Assembly (NCBI RefSeq): GCF_004307995.1
Contig: NZ_SIRE01000007.1
Span: forward strand, 1-64,000
DNA length: 64,000 nucleotides
Direction: 5' to 3'
Source of the DNA: Paenibacillus thalictri
Lineage (GTDB): Bacteria; Bacillota; Bacilli; Paenibacillales; NBRC-103111
Shown: positions 51,737-60,104 of the stretch, in pieces
Layout: every line of letters starts with the position of its first letter
Position numbering within the stretch: position 1 is the stretch's first letter
Notes under the pieces: generated by a model
Told to the model about the DNA's origin: nothing
Database searches by the model: none
The model's input: the letters and a program-made list of their open reading frames with translations, nothing else
Program-made: the position numbers and the translations under genes

Positions 51737-52768
51737 ATGCAGGAAACGCCCCTGTCTTACCAGGCATTTGACAAACTGCAGCGGCCTTTGCGCGACTTGC
51801 GGCTGTCGGTTACCGATCAGTGCAACTTCCGTTGCCGTTATTGTATGCCCGAAGAAATATTCGGGCCGGACTATGCATTTCTTGCGAAGGACCAGCTGCT
51901 TTCTTTTCCGGAGCTGGTTCGTCTGACGCGGATTTTTGTCTCCTTGGGCGTGCAGAAGGTGCGGATTACCGGCGGCGAACCGTTGATGCGCAAAGGGCTG
52001 CCGGAGCTGATCCGGAGGATCGGCGAAATCGAAGGGGTTCGCGATATTGCCGTGACGACCAATGGTTCTCTACTGGCGCGGCATGCGCAGGCTCTGAAGG
52101 ATGCGGGCTTACGCCGCGTTACGGTCAGCTTGGACAGCTTGGATGACGAACGGTTCGGCCGGATGAACGGGCGGGGATTCAAAGTATCCCAAGTATTGAC
52201 GGGCATTGATGCGGCCGCGGCGGCGGGGTTGCAGGTAAAGGTGAATATGGTCGTGCAGAAGGGGACCAATGACCAGGATGTGCTGCCGATGGCGAGATAT
52301 TTTCGCGAGAAGGGGCATATTCTGCGTTTTATCGAATATATGGATGTCGGCAATTCCAATGGCTGGAGGCTCGATCAAGTGCTGCCCAGCCGGGAGATTG
52401 TAAGTCTCATTCAGCGGGAAATGCCGCTTGAGCCGGTTGGGGCAAACCATTACGGCGAAGTAGCGCAGCGGTACCGCTATGCGGGAGAAGAAGGGGAGAT
52501 CGGACTGATCTCTTCGGTGACGCAGGCGTTCTGCTCGACCTGCACCAGGGCGAGGCTTTCTGCCGAAGGGAAGCTGTACAGCTGTTTGTTTGCTTCGACG
52601 GGAACCGATTTAAGCGGACCTTTACGCGACGGACGGAGCGATGAGCAAATCCGCCGGCTGATTGCGGAATTTTGGTCCGGGCGCGACGATCGCTACTCGG
52701 AGGAGCGGCTGCGCAACACGCCGGGTCTGAAGCGGAAAAAAATCGAAATGTCTCATATCGGAGGGTAA
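51737..52768 (+). CDS. moaA: GTP 3',8-cyclase MoaA (molybdenum cofactor synthesis)
   Basis: 343 residues. The radical-SAM cluster motif C29-x3-C33-x2-C36 ([15 protein letters not shown]) and the second cluster at the C-terminal end ([20 protein letters not shown]) are both present, as is the terminal Gly-Gly needed by Moa[15 protein letters not shown] binds SAM. With MoaC it makes cyclic pyranopterin from GTP, the first step of molybdopterin synthesis. It stands alone here between two terminators with no other moa genes, so the rest of the pathway must be elsewhere. Confidence 0.95.
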   Translation: MQETPLSYQAFDKLQRPLRDLRLSVTDQCNFRCRYCMPEEIFGPDYAFLAKDQLLSFPELVRLTRIFVSLGVQKVRITGGEPLMRKGLPELIRRIGEIEGVRDIAVTTNGSLLARHAQALKDAGLRRVTVSLDSLDDERFGRMNGRGFKVSQVLTGIDAAAAAGLQVKVNMVVQKGTNDQDVLPMARYFREKGHILRFIEYMDVGNSNGWRLDQVLPSREIVSLIQREMPLEPVGANHYGEVAQRYRYAGEEGEIGLISSVTQAFCSTCTRARLSAEGKLYSCLFASTGTDLSGPLRDGRSDEQIRRLIAEFWSGRDDRYSEERLRNTPGLKRKKIEMSHIGG

Positions 52769-52810
52769 TGCAGGCCCGGGAGGCCTCCGGTTTGACATGA
52801 ATAAGCATAT

Positions 52811-52860
52811 AAAAGGACGCTTCCGGATCACTTATACCGTGGTTCTGGAAGCGTCTTTTT
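52811..52860. terminator. Bidirectional terminator between moaA and the chemoreceptor gene
   Basis: AAAAGGACGCTTCCGGA pairs with TTCTGGAAGCGTCTTTTT around a 15-nt loop. A-tract on one side and T-tract on the other serve the two convergent genes. Confidence 0.85.
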
Positions 52861-52870
52861 CAAATAACGA

Positions 52871-54556
52871 TCAGACCTTAAACTTAACGATCTGGAATTG
52901 CAGCTGTTCAGCCATCTGGGCCAGCGACGAAGCAAAAGTAGAAACTTCCTCCGAGGAAGCGAGCTGCTCTTGTGTCGATGCGGATACGTGCCTGATTCCG
53001 GACTCCGATTCCTCGGCAATCGCGGCGATGAACTTCATAAAAGCGCTGACTTGCTCCGTGCTGGCCGACATTTCTTGTGCGGCCGCCGCCACTTCTTGAA
53101 TTTGGGTCAACACCTTATGTACGGCCTGATCGATATGCTCAAACGACGTACCGGCTTTGCTGACAACGTGAATGCCTTCGTCCACCTCTTTGATTCCGGA
53201 TTCCATGGACAACGCGGCCTTGTTTGTTTCTTCCTGGATGGCTGCGATGAGGTCGGCAATTTGCTGGGACGATTGTGACGATTGTTCCGCAAGCTTGCGG
53301 ATTTCGCCGGCGACGACGGCAAAACCTTTTCCTTGCTCCCCGGCCCGCGCAGCTTCAATGGAGGCGTTTAAGGCCAGAAGATTCGTTCGCGCCGATATGT
53401 CCGAAATGATTTTAACGATTTCGCCGATATCTTGAGAGCGTGTTTCCAAATGAACGACAACTTCCGAAAGGCGTTCCATCGTGAGATGGATCGAGTTCAT
53501 TTGCTCCGTTACACGTTGGATGTCTTGACTGCCTTCAGTCGACTTTTCCGCGGCTTCGGAGGCCGAAGACGAGACGTTTTGCGCATTGACGGCAATTTGC
53601 TGCGCGCCTGCCGACATCTCGCCTACCGCCTGCACGCTTTCGCCGATGCTCTGCACTTGTTTGCCGGAACCGGCGGCTACCTGCTGAATGGCGGATGCGA
53701 TTTGCTCTGTAGCAATATTCGTCCGCTGGGCGCTTGCTTTCAGCTCCTCCGAGGAAGCGGCCACATGTTCGGCGCTGATGGTCGTTTGGGCGATGAGTTC
53801 CCGCAAATTTCTCACCATCTGGTTAAAAGAATAGGCCAAATCGCCGACTTCATCGCGGTTTTTCACCACGATTTCTTTTACCGTCAAATCTCCGGCTGCA
53901 ATTTGTTTGGCCGCATTCGCCAGCTGTACGGTCGGTTTGGAAATGATTTTGGAAATCAGAAATCCGATAAGGACAGCCATAATGAAAGCGGCGATACTCA
54001 TAATCAGAATCATTTTTTTTATCGTTTCAACCATGGCGGAAGTGGCTGTGCTGCTTTCGTCGACCAACTTCTGCTGCCCGTCGGCGATGCTGTTCGCCAA
54101 ATTTTCCATATCGCGGCCAAGCTGAATGACCCCGGAGGAAGATTTGACGGCGGCCTCCTTATTTGACCCGATCAAAGCGAGAACTTGCTCGGCTTCTTTC
54201 TTAAATTGCTGGTTTAAATCGTGTAATTTGTTGACTTGCTCTTTGTCCACATCGCGTTTTATCAAAGTTACCATAAAGCCGCTTCGTTCCGTAAGCTGCT
54301 TGCCGGCTTGGTTAAACCGGTCCAAACTGTCCTGATTTTGAGTTAACAAATAATCCCGCAAGCTGCTCATCTGCTGCAGCGTGTCCGCCCTCATGTCTTT
54401 GGATGTCGCTAAAATTTTCTCCCGCCTATTCACCAGATCCGCATACGAATCGTCTATCTTTTGCAAATAATGATACGATAATGCGCTGACAATTCCCAAA
54501 ATAAACGCAATAATTAAAAATCCGGCAATCATTTTATTACCAATTGTAAATCTCAT
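52871..54556 (-). CDS. Methyl-accepting chemotaxis protein
   Basis: 561 residues. Membrane segments at about 9-30 and 185-208 flank an extracellular four-helix-bundle-type sensor domain. A HAMP linker (AAKQIAAGDLTVKEIVVKNR) and the signalling coiled coil follow, with the conserved tip DISARTNLLALNASIEAARAG near residue 388. No C-terminal CheR pentapeptide. It senses a small ligand outside the cell and controls CheA; the ligand cannot be told from sequence. The ATG follows AGAGGTGACGC. Single-gene unit. Confidence 0.95.
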   Translation of the reverse strand: MRFTIGNKMIAGFLIIAFILGIVSALSYHYLQKIDDSYADLVNRREKILATSKDMRADTLQQMSSLRDYLLTQNQDSLDRFNQAGKQLTERSGFMVTLIKRDVDKEQVNKLHDLNQQFKKEAEQVLALIGSNKEAAVKSSSGVIQLGRDMENLANSIADGQQKLVDESSTATSAMVETIKKMILIMSIAAFIMAVLIGFLISKIISKPTVQLANAAKQIAAGDLTVKEIVVKNRDEVGDLAYSFNQMVRNLRELIAQTTISAEHVAASSEELKASAQRTNIATEQIASAIQQVAAGSGKQVQSIGESVQAVGEMSAGAQQIAVNAQNVSSSASEAAEKSTEGSQDIQRVTEQMNSIHLTMERLSEVVVHLETRSQDIGEIVKIISDISARTNLLALNASIEAARAGEQGKGFAVVAGEIRKLAEQSSQSSQQIADLIAAIQEETNKAALSMESGIKEVDEGIHVVSKAGTSFEHIDQAVHKVLTQIQEVAAAAQEMSASTEQVSAFMKFIAAIAEESESGIRHVSASTQEQLASSEEVSTFASSLAQMAEQLQFQIVKFKV

Positions 54557-54596
54557 GCGTCACCTCTACTAAATCGTTTTTTTTCCACAAGTTGAT

Positions 54597-54625
54597 ACGA
54601 TATCATGATGTTTTACTATTGACAA
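54597..54625 (-). promoter_or_regulatory. Probable sigma-A promoter of the chemoreceptor gene
   Basis: On the minus strand TTGTCA, 17-bp spacer, TATCGT, about 40 bp upstream of the ATG. No sigma-D (TAAA-N15-GCCGATAT) promoter was seen. Confidence 0.45.
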
Positions 54626-54747
54626 GACAGATGGAACTGAAGACAACGCTTACTTGATAAAGAAATCTTTGGATATTTTTTAAGTGTAAACCTTGACAAG
54701 ATTTGGCTTGTTTTCCATGACGGAGCGCTCTTGTTCCGCAAAACCTA

Positions 54748-54776
54748 TTGCATATTTTTACTTGAAGTGGGAATAT
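54748..54776 (+). promoter_or_regulatory. Probable promoter of the LarA-like gene
   Basis: TTGCAT (54748-54753), a 17-bp spacer and GAATAT (54771-54776), 57 bp upstream of the ATG. Confidence 0.4.
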
Positions 54777-54790
54777 GAAATCAACAGATA

Positions 54791-54804
54791 TGACAGCGTT
54801 TGCA
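54791..54804 (+). promoter_or_regulatory. Candidate cre box ahead of the LarA-like gene
   Basis: TGACAGCGTTTGCA matches 13 of 14 positions of the cre consensus and lies just past the predicted +1, 29 bp before the ATG. Confidence 0.45.
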
Positions 54805-54833
54805 TTTTTTGACGATGAAGGAGGTTTGTTGCG

Positions 54834-56099
54834 ATGAACATGATTGCGCAATTGGTCGGCGATACCTCGCTGCCGCGAATGGTCAAGGTGCGTCAGCATT
54901 TTTACGCGCCGGAGGTTGAGGATACGGCTGAGGCCGCCAGAGAGGCGATGCAAGATGCCGGAGTGCTGTCGCGGATCGCGTCGGGAGATCGGGTTGCGAT
55001 TGCGGTAGGCAGCAGGGGCGTTGCGGATATTCCGGTGCTGGTCCGGGAGGTGGTGAATGCGGTGAAGTTGGCCGGCGGCCTTCCGTTTTTGATACCGGCG
55101 ATGGGCAGCCATGGGGGAGCGACGGCCGAAGGCCAGCGCAGCGTGCTGGAGCATCTCGGCGTAACCGAGTCGTTTACGGGCGCGCCGATTAGGGCGAGCA
55201 TGGATGTCGTGCAGGTGGGCGAACTGCCGAACGGATTGCCGGTTTATGCAGATAAACTCGCCTTTGAGGCGGATAAGGTGATCGTCATCAACCGAATCAA
55301 ACCGCATACGGCGTTTCGGGGGCCTTTTGAAAGCGGACTTACGAAGATGATCACCATTGGGCTTGGTAAGCAAAAAGGGGCGGAAGCCGCTCACGCATAC
55401 AGCTTCAAATATATGGCCGAGCATATTCCGGCGATGGCCAAAATCGTGTTAAGCAAAGTGCCGATCATCTTTGGGCTTGGCACGATCGAGAACGCCTACG
55501 ATCATGTCGCTAAAGTGGTGGCGGTCCCGGCGGAAAAGCTGGCGGAAGCGGAGCCGCTGCTGTTGGCCGAAGCCAAGTCGCTGATGCCGAGAATAATGGT
55601 CGACCCGATTGACGTGCTGGTGGTGGATGAAATCGGCAAAAACATTTCCGGGGACGGCATGGACCCGAACATTACCGGCCGGTACGGCACGCCGTACGCT
55701 TCGGGAGGTCCGAAAGTAACCCGCATCGCCGTGCTCGGTTTGACCGAAGCGACGGAAGGCAACGGCAACGGAATCGGCTTGGCCGATGTGACGACACGTC
55801 GAGCGGTCGAGCAAATCGCCGCGGGTAAAGGTTACGCCAACGCGATAACCAGCACGGTGCTGGAAATGGTCAAAATTCCGCTGACGCTGGAATCGGCGGA
55901 ACTGGCCGTCCAAACCGCCGTGAAGACGTGCAACGCTTTTGATCTCAGCAAGGTCCGCCTGGTGCGCATCGAAAACACGCTGAATATGAAACATATATGG
56001 GTTTCGGAGAGCCTGCTCCCTGAACTGAGGGATAATCCGGACATTGAAGTGCTGACGGAGCCCATCGATATGAATTACGCGGACCAAATCGTTTATTAA
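54834..56099 (+). CDS. LarA-like/DUF2088 protein (lactate racemase N-terminal domain family)
   Basis: 421 residues. The AIAVGSRGVADIPVLVREVV and IPAMGSHGGATAEGQRSVLE blocks, with the latter's GSHGG, match the nucleotide/cofactor-loop region of the LarA N-terminal domain (DUF2088). VIVINRIKPHTAFRGPFESG carries the His that holds nickel-pincer cofactor in LarA-type racemases. LarA homologues racemise or epimerise 2-hydroxy acids, but most of this subgroup is uncharacterised and no larBCE cofactor genes are nearby. GAAGGAGG precedes the ATG, and a cre box suggests carbon control. A GC-rich repeat begins 60 bp after the stop. Confidence 0.82.
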   Translation: MNMIAQLVGDTSLPRMVKVRQHFYAPEVEDTAEAAREAMQDAGVLSRIASGDRVAIAVGSRGVADIPVLVREVVNAVKLAGGLPFLIPAMGSHGGATAEGQRSVLEHLGVTESFTGAPIRASMDVVQVGELPNGLPVYADKLAFEADKVIVINRIKPHTAFRGPFESGLTKMITIGLGKQKGAEAAHAYSFKYMAEHIPAMAKIVLSKVPIIFGLGTIENAYDHVAKVVAVPAEKLAEAEPLLLAEAKSLMPRIMVDPIDVLVVDEIGKNISGDGMDPNITGRYGTPYASGGPKVTRIAVLGLTEATEGNGNGIGLADVTTRRAVEQIAAGKGYANAITSTVLEMVKIPLTLESAELAVQTAVKTCNAFDLSKVRLVRIENTLNMKHIWVSESLLPELRDNPDIEVLTEPIDMNYADQIVY

Positions 56100-56158
56100 G
56101 CTGCAAAATCGTGAGACCGTACGGCGGCGGCAAGGATGGGGGGCATCAGGTACGCTGT

Positions 56159-56217
56159 CCAACGCGCGCGAATCCCAAGCGCGCGTTGCGGCGCTGCGCG
56201 GCAGTCGCTCGAACCCC
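56159..56217. repeat. GC-rich hairpin repeat, copy 2
   Basis: About 59 bp, nearly identical to 1853-1910 (CCAACGCGCGCGAATCCCAA, then GCGCGCGTTGCGGCGCTGCG). It begins 60 bp after the LarA-like stop. Both copies lie just 3' of genes. Confidence 0.75.
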
Positions 56218-56230
56218 ACACGTGCAGAAG

Positions 56231-56403
56231 GAGGCCACTGAAAAAGCGAACGCTGCATGAGCGAATCATGCTTACGATCGCCCATTGTCCCCCAATTTCT
56301 TGAATGTACCTGCTTGCGGCAGGTGAAATTCGGGGACAAAAGCGATCGCTGGAGCTTCTCCAGCATGATTTCGCTCACTTAAGCTACTTTTTCAGTGGCA
56401 ACT
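56231..56403. mobile_element. MITE-like element, copy 2
   Basis: About 173 bp, aligned over its full length with 43843-44013 in the same orientation. The inverted ends here are GCCACTGAAAAAG and CTTTTTCAGTGGC (13 bp), so the outermost bases have decayed. Internal stems GCATGA/TCATGC, ACCTGC/GCAGGT and GCTGGAG/CTCCAGC are kept. No target duplication is visible now. It lies 14 bp after the GC-rich repeat. Confidence 0.8.
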
Positions 56404-56439
56404 ATTGTGCATCACTCAACGTTGAAGAGGCGCCCTCTC

Positions 56440-56622
56440 TAACGGACATGAGCGCAGCTATGTAAACCAAATCAGAGGTTTGCTGAATGTAACGGATATC
56501 GTCGCTCTTATTTGGCCTACTATCGCGATTTTCCCGACTTTTTTGGGCAAATAGAGTCGCTCTTGTCCGTTAAAAAATGATAACCCGATTTTTTTGTCAT
56601 ATAGCGACGCTGATGTCCGTTA
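56440..56622. repeat. Four TAACGGACA-family repeats in inverted pairs
   Basis: TAACGGACA at 56440-56448, TAACGGATA at 56490-56498, TGTCCGTTA at 56564-56572 and 56614-56622, each beside a GAGCG/CGCTC or GACGC block and near TTATTTGG or TTTTTGGGCAAATA. A degenerate fifth copy follows at about 56660. The gap 56404-56797 holds no gene. Confidence 0.65.
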
Positions 56623-56797
56623 GCGCTGGAGGGTGACATTATCATGGGCTAAGTCCGCTGCTATCCATTAGCGTTGGAGCGTGATTTTCGCATGGATCAG
56701 GCCAACCACAGCGACTTTCAGCCAATCAACCAGCTAACGATCAACTTTAATCAAGGTCGAATCGAAATCGCTTCATTTGCTGCGTTCAAGCCTCCAC

Positions 56798-59332
56798 TCA
56801 TGCCTTGGCGGGCGAGAGCCGTCCCTTCAAATACTGCCCGGTGTAGGACGCAGCGATATGCTGCACCTGTTCCGGCGTGCCTTGAGCGATGACGGTTCCG
56901 CCGGCTTTGCCGCCTTCGGGGCCAAAGTCGATGATCCAATCGGCTGCGCAAACGACGTCCAGATGATGCTCGATCGTTACAACGCTATGTCCCTGATCGA
57001 CCAGCTTGTTGAAAAAGGCGATCAGCCGCTCCACATCGGCCGGATGCAGCCCTGTCGTCGGTTCATCCAGTAAAAACAACGTATGGCTGCCTCCGTTTTT
57101 CCCGAGTTCCTTGGATAATTTCAGCCGCTGCGCTTCCCCTCCGGATAATGTGCTGGCAGGCTGCCCCAGCTTGACATAATTCAGGCCAACCTCAACGAGC
57201 AGCTCCAGCTTGTTTTTAATATCCATCCGCTCCTCAAAAAGGGGAAGGCATTCCTCCACGGTCAAGTCCAATAATTCGGATATGTTATGTTCCCGGTAAC
57301 TGACTTCGAGAATTTCCTTCTTGAATCGTTTGCCGCCGCATGCCGGACATTTCACCTCGACATCGGGCAAAAAATGCATATCCATTTGCAGCACGCCAAG
57401 TCCTTTGCATTTCTCGCAGCGTCCTCCTGTCGTATTAAACGAAAAGTGTTTGGCTGTCAGCCCACGTCGTTTGGAGTCCGGCAGACTTGCATAAAGATTG
57501 CGGATCGATGTAAACAAGTCCGTATAGGTCGCTATATTCGAGCGTGAAATTTTGCCGATCGCCTCTTGATGAACTGTTATCATTTTGCCGATCTGCTCAA
57601 CGCCGGTAACTAGCGGTTCGTCCGTTTGACGGCCCCGGATCGCTTGTTCCACCACATCAAATAAAAAAGTGGATTTTCCCGAGCCGGAAACGCCGGTAAT
57701 TACCACAAACCGATGCAATGGAACGGAGACGGTCACGTTTTTTAAATTATTCCCGCAAGCGTTCTTCACAACGAGAGATGAGCCGTCCCCTGATCTGCGG
57801 GGAATGCTGCGGTAAGGCGTTGGCGCGAACAAATACCGTCCGGTAACGGAGGCGGCCATACGCTGCAGCTCCCGCGGTGATCCGGCCCCTACTACATAAC
57901 CGCCGTTTTTGCCGGCTTTTGGCCCCATATCGATAATGTAGTCGGCTTGTTCCATCACATCGGTGTCGTGTTCGATCAGCAGTACGGTATTGCCCAAATC
58001 GCGGAGGCGCTTCAGCGCGGCCAGCAGCTTGTGCGAATCTCGCGGATGCAGTCCTGTCGTCGGTTCATCGAGAATGTACAGCACCCCCGTTAATCCCGAA
58101 CCGAGCAGCGAGGCGATCCTCAGCCGCTGCGCTTCACCGCCCGACAAGGATACCGCCGACCGGGACAACGTCAAGTAATATAAGCCGATATCGAGAAACC
58201 GCTTGATCCGCTCGGTCAAATCCGACATAATCGGCCGCAGGACCGCCATCGCTTCCGGGCCGAGCTGCGTTTGCAGCTGCTGCAGCCAATCCCACAGCTC
58301 ATCCAAAGCAAACTCGCTTACTTCTACGATGGACGAGCCGTGAAGCGTAACCGCGCGGCTTTCTTCCCTCAGCCGGGTACCGTGGCAAGCCTCGCACATT
58401 TGTGTCGTAAAATAGCCGCTCCACTTTTTGCGATTATCTTCATCGTTCATGCTTTCATGGTATTTTTTATGGATGGCGGTGACTATCCCTTCGAATTTGC
58501 CTTTTCCAACCGTTTTGGGCGGTTTTTTGCCCGGAAACATCGCTTGGAAGGATTCGCTGAAAATACCGTAAAACAAAAGCGTGCGCTGCGCTTCGTTAAG
58601 ATCTTTGATCGGTAGGTGAACGTCAAACTCGAATCCGTAATGGGCCGCTGCCGACAGCAGCGATTCCGTATAATAAGGCAGCATAAATTCCGTATCCCAT
58701 GACTTAACCCCGCCGTCAGTGACGCTGAGCTTTTCATCGATCATAGCGGCTAACTGCAGCCGGCTCGTAAATCCCAAGCCGCCGCAGGAGGGGCAAGCCC
58801 CCAACATTTTATTAAAAGAAAAATGCGCCATCGTCAGTTCCGGCAGCTTGTGCCGGCAAGACGGACATTCCACGTGATGCTCCTCGCCGTTTTCTTCTTC
58901 CAATTGATCGCTTTCTTTCCCGATGGGCGATAGACTGGTCTGCCGCTCGAAGACAGGTTTCACCTGCCGCCCGCAGGACGGGCAGGGCCGTTCTCCCAAA
59001 CGTGCATACAGCACTCGCAAGTAAGTGTATATTTCGGTAACGGTCCCTACGGTGGATCGCGGATTGCGGTTGTTATTATGCTGTCCGATACTGATGGAAG
59101 GCGACAGTCCGGTAATGGAATCGACGTTAGGTTTGCTTAAATAATCGGTGACCATTCCCATCGACTCCATGTACTGCCGTTGACATTCTTTTTGCAGCGT
59201 ATGCATGGCGATTGACGATTTGCCCGAGCCGGACACGCCCGTTATGACGACCAGCCGGTTTTTTGGGATACTGAGCGATATATTTTTTAAATTGTTCTCG
59301 CGGGCCCCTCGTATTTCGATCGTATTGTTCAT
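56798..59332 (-). CDS. UvrA-family ATPase, non-canonical paralogue
   Basis: 844 residues, about 100 fewer than the DNA-repair UvrA. Two ABC modules: Walker A G32-S40 (GVSGSGKSS) and a second GVSGSGKST, with signature motifs LSGGEAQRLRIAS and LSGGEAQRLKLSK. Zinc-type Cys pairs are present (CPSCGRQ...CPSC and CEKCKGLG...CPACGGKRF). The UvrB-binding region between the first zinc pair is short and divergent. Such paralogues (class II/III, as with drug-resistance-linked UvrA2) are often induced by DNA-binding drugs. The promoter carries a perfect 8-3-8 palindrome, so it is probably repressor-controlled. Role in nucleotide excision repair is unproven. Confidence 0.92.
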   Translation of the reverse strand: MNNTIEIRGARENNLKNISLSIPKNRLVVITGVSGSGKSSIAMHTLQKECQRQYMESMGMVTDYLSKPNVDSITGLSPSISIGQHNNNRNPRSTVGTVTEIYTYLRVLYARLGERPCPSCGRQVKPVFERQTSLSPIGKESDQLEEENGEEHHVECPSCRHKLPELTMAHFSFNKMLGACPSCGGLGFTSRLQLAAMIDEKLSVTDGGVKSWDTEFMLPYYTESLLSAAAHYGFEFDVHLPIKDLNEAQRTLLFYGIFSESFQAMFPGKKPPKTVGKGKFEGIVTAIHKKYHESMNDEDNRKKWSGYFTTQMCEACHGTRLREESRAVTLHGSSIVEVSEFALDELWDWLQQLQTQLGPEAMAVLRPIMSDLTERIKRFLDIGLYYLTLSRSAVSLSGGEAQRLRIASLLGSGLTGVLYILDEPTTGLHPRDSHKLLAALKRLRDLGNTVLLIEHDTDVMEQADYIIDMGPKAGKNGGYVVGAGSPRELQRMAASVTGRYLFAPTPYRSIPRRSGDGSSLVVKNACGNNLKNVTVSVPLHRFVVITGVSGSGKSTFLFDVVEQAIRGRQTDEPLVTGVEQIGKMITVHQEAIGKISRSNIATYTDLFTSIRNLYASLPDSKRRGLTAKHFSFNTTGGRCEKCKGLGVLQMDMHFLPDVEVKCPACGGKRFKKEILEVSYREHNISELLDLTVEECLPLFEERMDIKNKLELLVEVGLNYVKLGQPASTLSGGEAQRLKLSKELGKNGGSHTLFLLDEPTTGLHPADVERLIAFFNKLVDQGHSVVTIEHHLDVVCAADWIIDFGPEGGKAGGTVIAQGTPEQVQHIAASYTGQYLKGRLSPAKA

Positions 59333-59499
59333 GCAAGTTCACCTGCTTGTCTGTGGGCTAGCTTGGAATGGCTACGCAGGTCGGCCGGCAAAATCGCCGC
59401 GGCGACGGATCTGTACAAAGCTGCTGCGGCGTGCGGTATGACAGTTCGTTGATAGACATTCATTTTATGGCTCGACTCCTTTTAAGTCTAATGGTTTCA

Positions 59500-59539
59500 A
59501 TAGCAGTGTAGCAGGTGTAATATGACAACCTTTGTCATA
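59500..59539 (-). promoter_or_regulatory. Promoter and palindromic operator of the UvrA paralogue
   Basis: On the minus strand TTGTCA, 17-bp spacer, TGCTAT (59500-59528). The -35 lies inside the perfect palindrome TATGACAA-CCT-TTGTCATA at 59521-59539, a typical position for a dimeric repressor. No candidate repressor gene is adjacent. Confidence 0.6.
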
Positions 59540-59618
59540 ATTAACGGATACCGTGATTTTTTACGCAGCGGAGCACGTATGTTATGATTTGGGAAACGGT
59601 AAAGGAGGGGCGGAAGTT

Positions 59619-59912
59619 TTGTGGAGATCAAAAGCGGCAAAGGTCATCTTGTTAGTTATAGCGATCACGGCGATAGCGGTTTCGCAGTCATCCGCCATGC
59701 AGTCGGTTGCGGCACGCACATCCGCTACGGTCTATGTGCTGCTCCATTACCGGGAGCTGGGCTTGCGATTTGACAATGTGGAATATTCGCCTCCATTCGG
59801 GGATTATTTTGCAAGTTTTACCGGCAAGGACGGAAGGAAGATCAGTTTTACGGTGACGCCGAAGTTTATGCCGGTGCTGATCAGCTACGATCCTTTGGAT
59901 CCGGGACCTTAA
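59619..59912 (+). CDS. Small membrane-anchored or secreted protein of unknown function
   Basis: 97 residues from TTG 59619, which has AAAGGAGGGG 8 bases upstream; longer versions have none. One N-terminal hydrophobic segment (about 7-26, VILLVIAITAIAVSQSSA) is followed by about 70 residues beginning TSATVYVLLHYRELGLRFDN and ending ISYDPLDPGP. The pattern (anchor, helix, GDYxxxFxxKDGR, FPVxxSYDP-like end) resembles small DUF3139-like proteins of Bacillales, which are uncharacterised. No operon partner: the UvrA paralogue is divergent, and terminators face it from the other side. Real gene likely, function unknown. Confidence 0.65.
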   Translation: MWRSKAAKVILLVIAITAIAVSQSSAMQSVAARTSATVYVLLHYRELGLRFDNVEYSPPFGDYFASFTGKDGRKISFTVTPKFMPVLISYDPLDPGP

Positions 59913-59992
59913 AGCCGCGCGAAGCGTTTGTCTTTTGACCGTAAGAAAAATTTCCATGGGAGCTTGGCATGAAAAAGTGGAATTTTTGCACG

Positions 59993-60062
59993 AAAAAACC
60001 GGCCCCACAGGGAGCCGGCAGATATGCCGCAGTAAGTATAAAAGGCAGAGGTAATCTCTGCC
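59993..60062 (-). terminator. Two minus-strand terminators after the aldo-keto reductase gene
   Basis: On the minus strand GGCAGAG-ATTAC-CTCTGCC runs into TTTTAT (60062-60040), and a second stem (CCGGCTCCC/GGGGCCGG) runs into TTTTTTCG (60018-59993). Confidence 0.75.
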
Positions 60063-60104
60063 CAGATGAAAATATTTAGGGTCCATACCGTAAAAGCAGG
60101 CTGC

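Noticed and set aside
54570..54640. Sigma-D type motility promoter for the chemoreceptor
   Set aside because: No TAAA-N15-GCCGATAT match; a sigma-A-like pair fits better.
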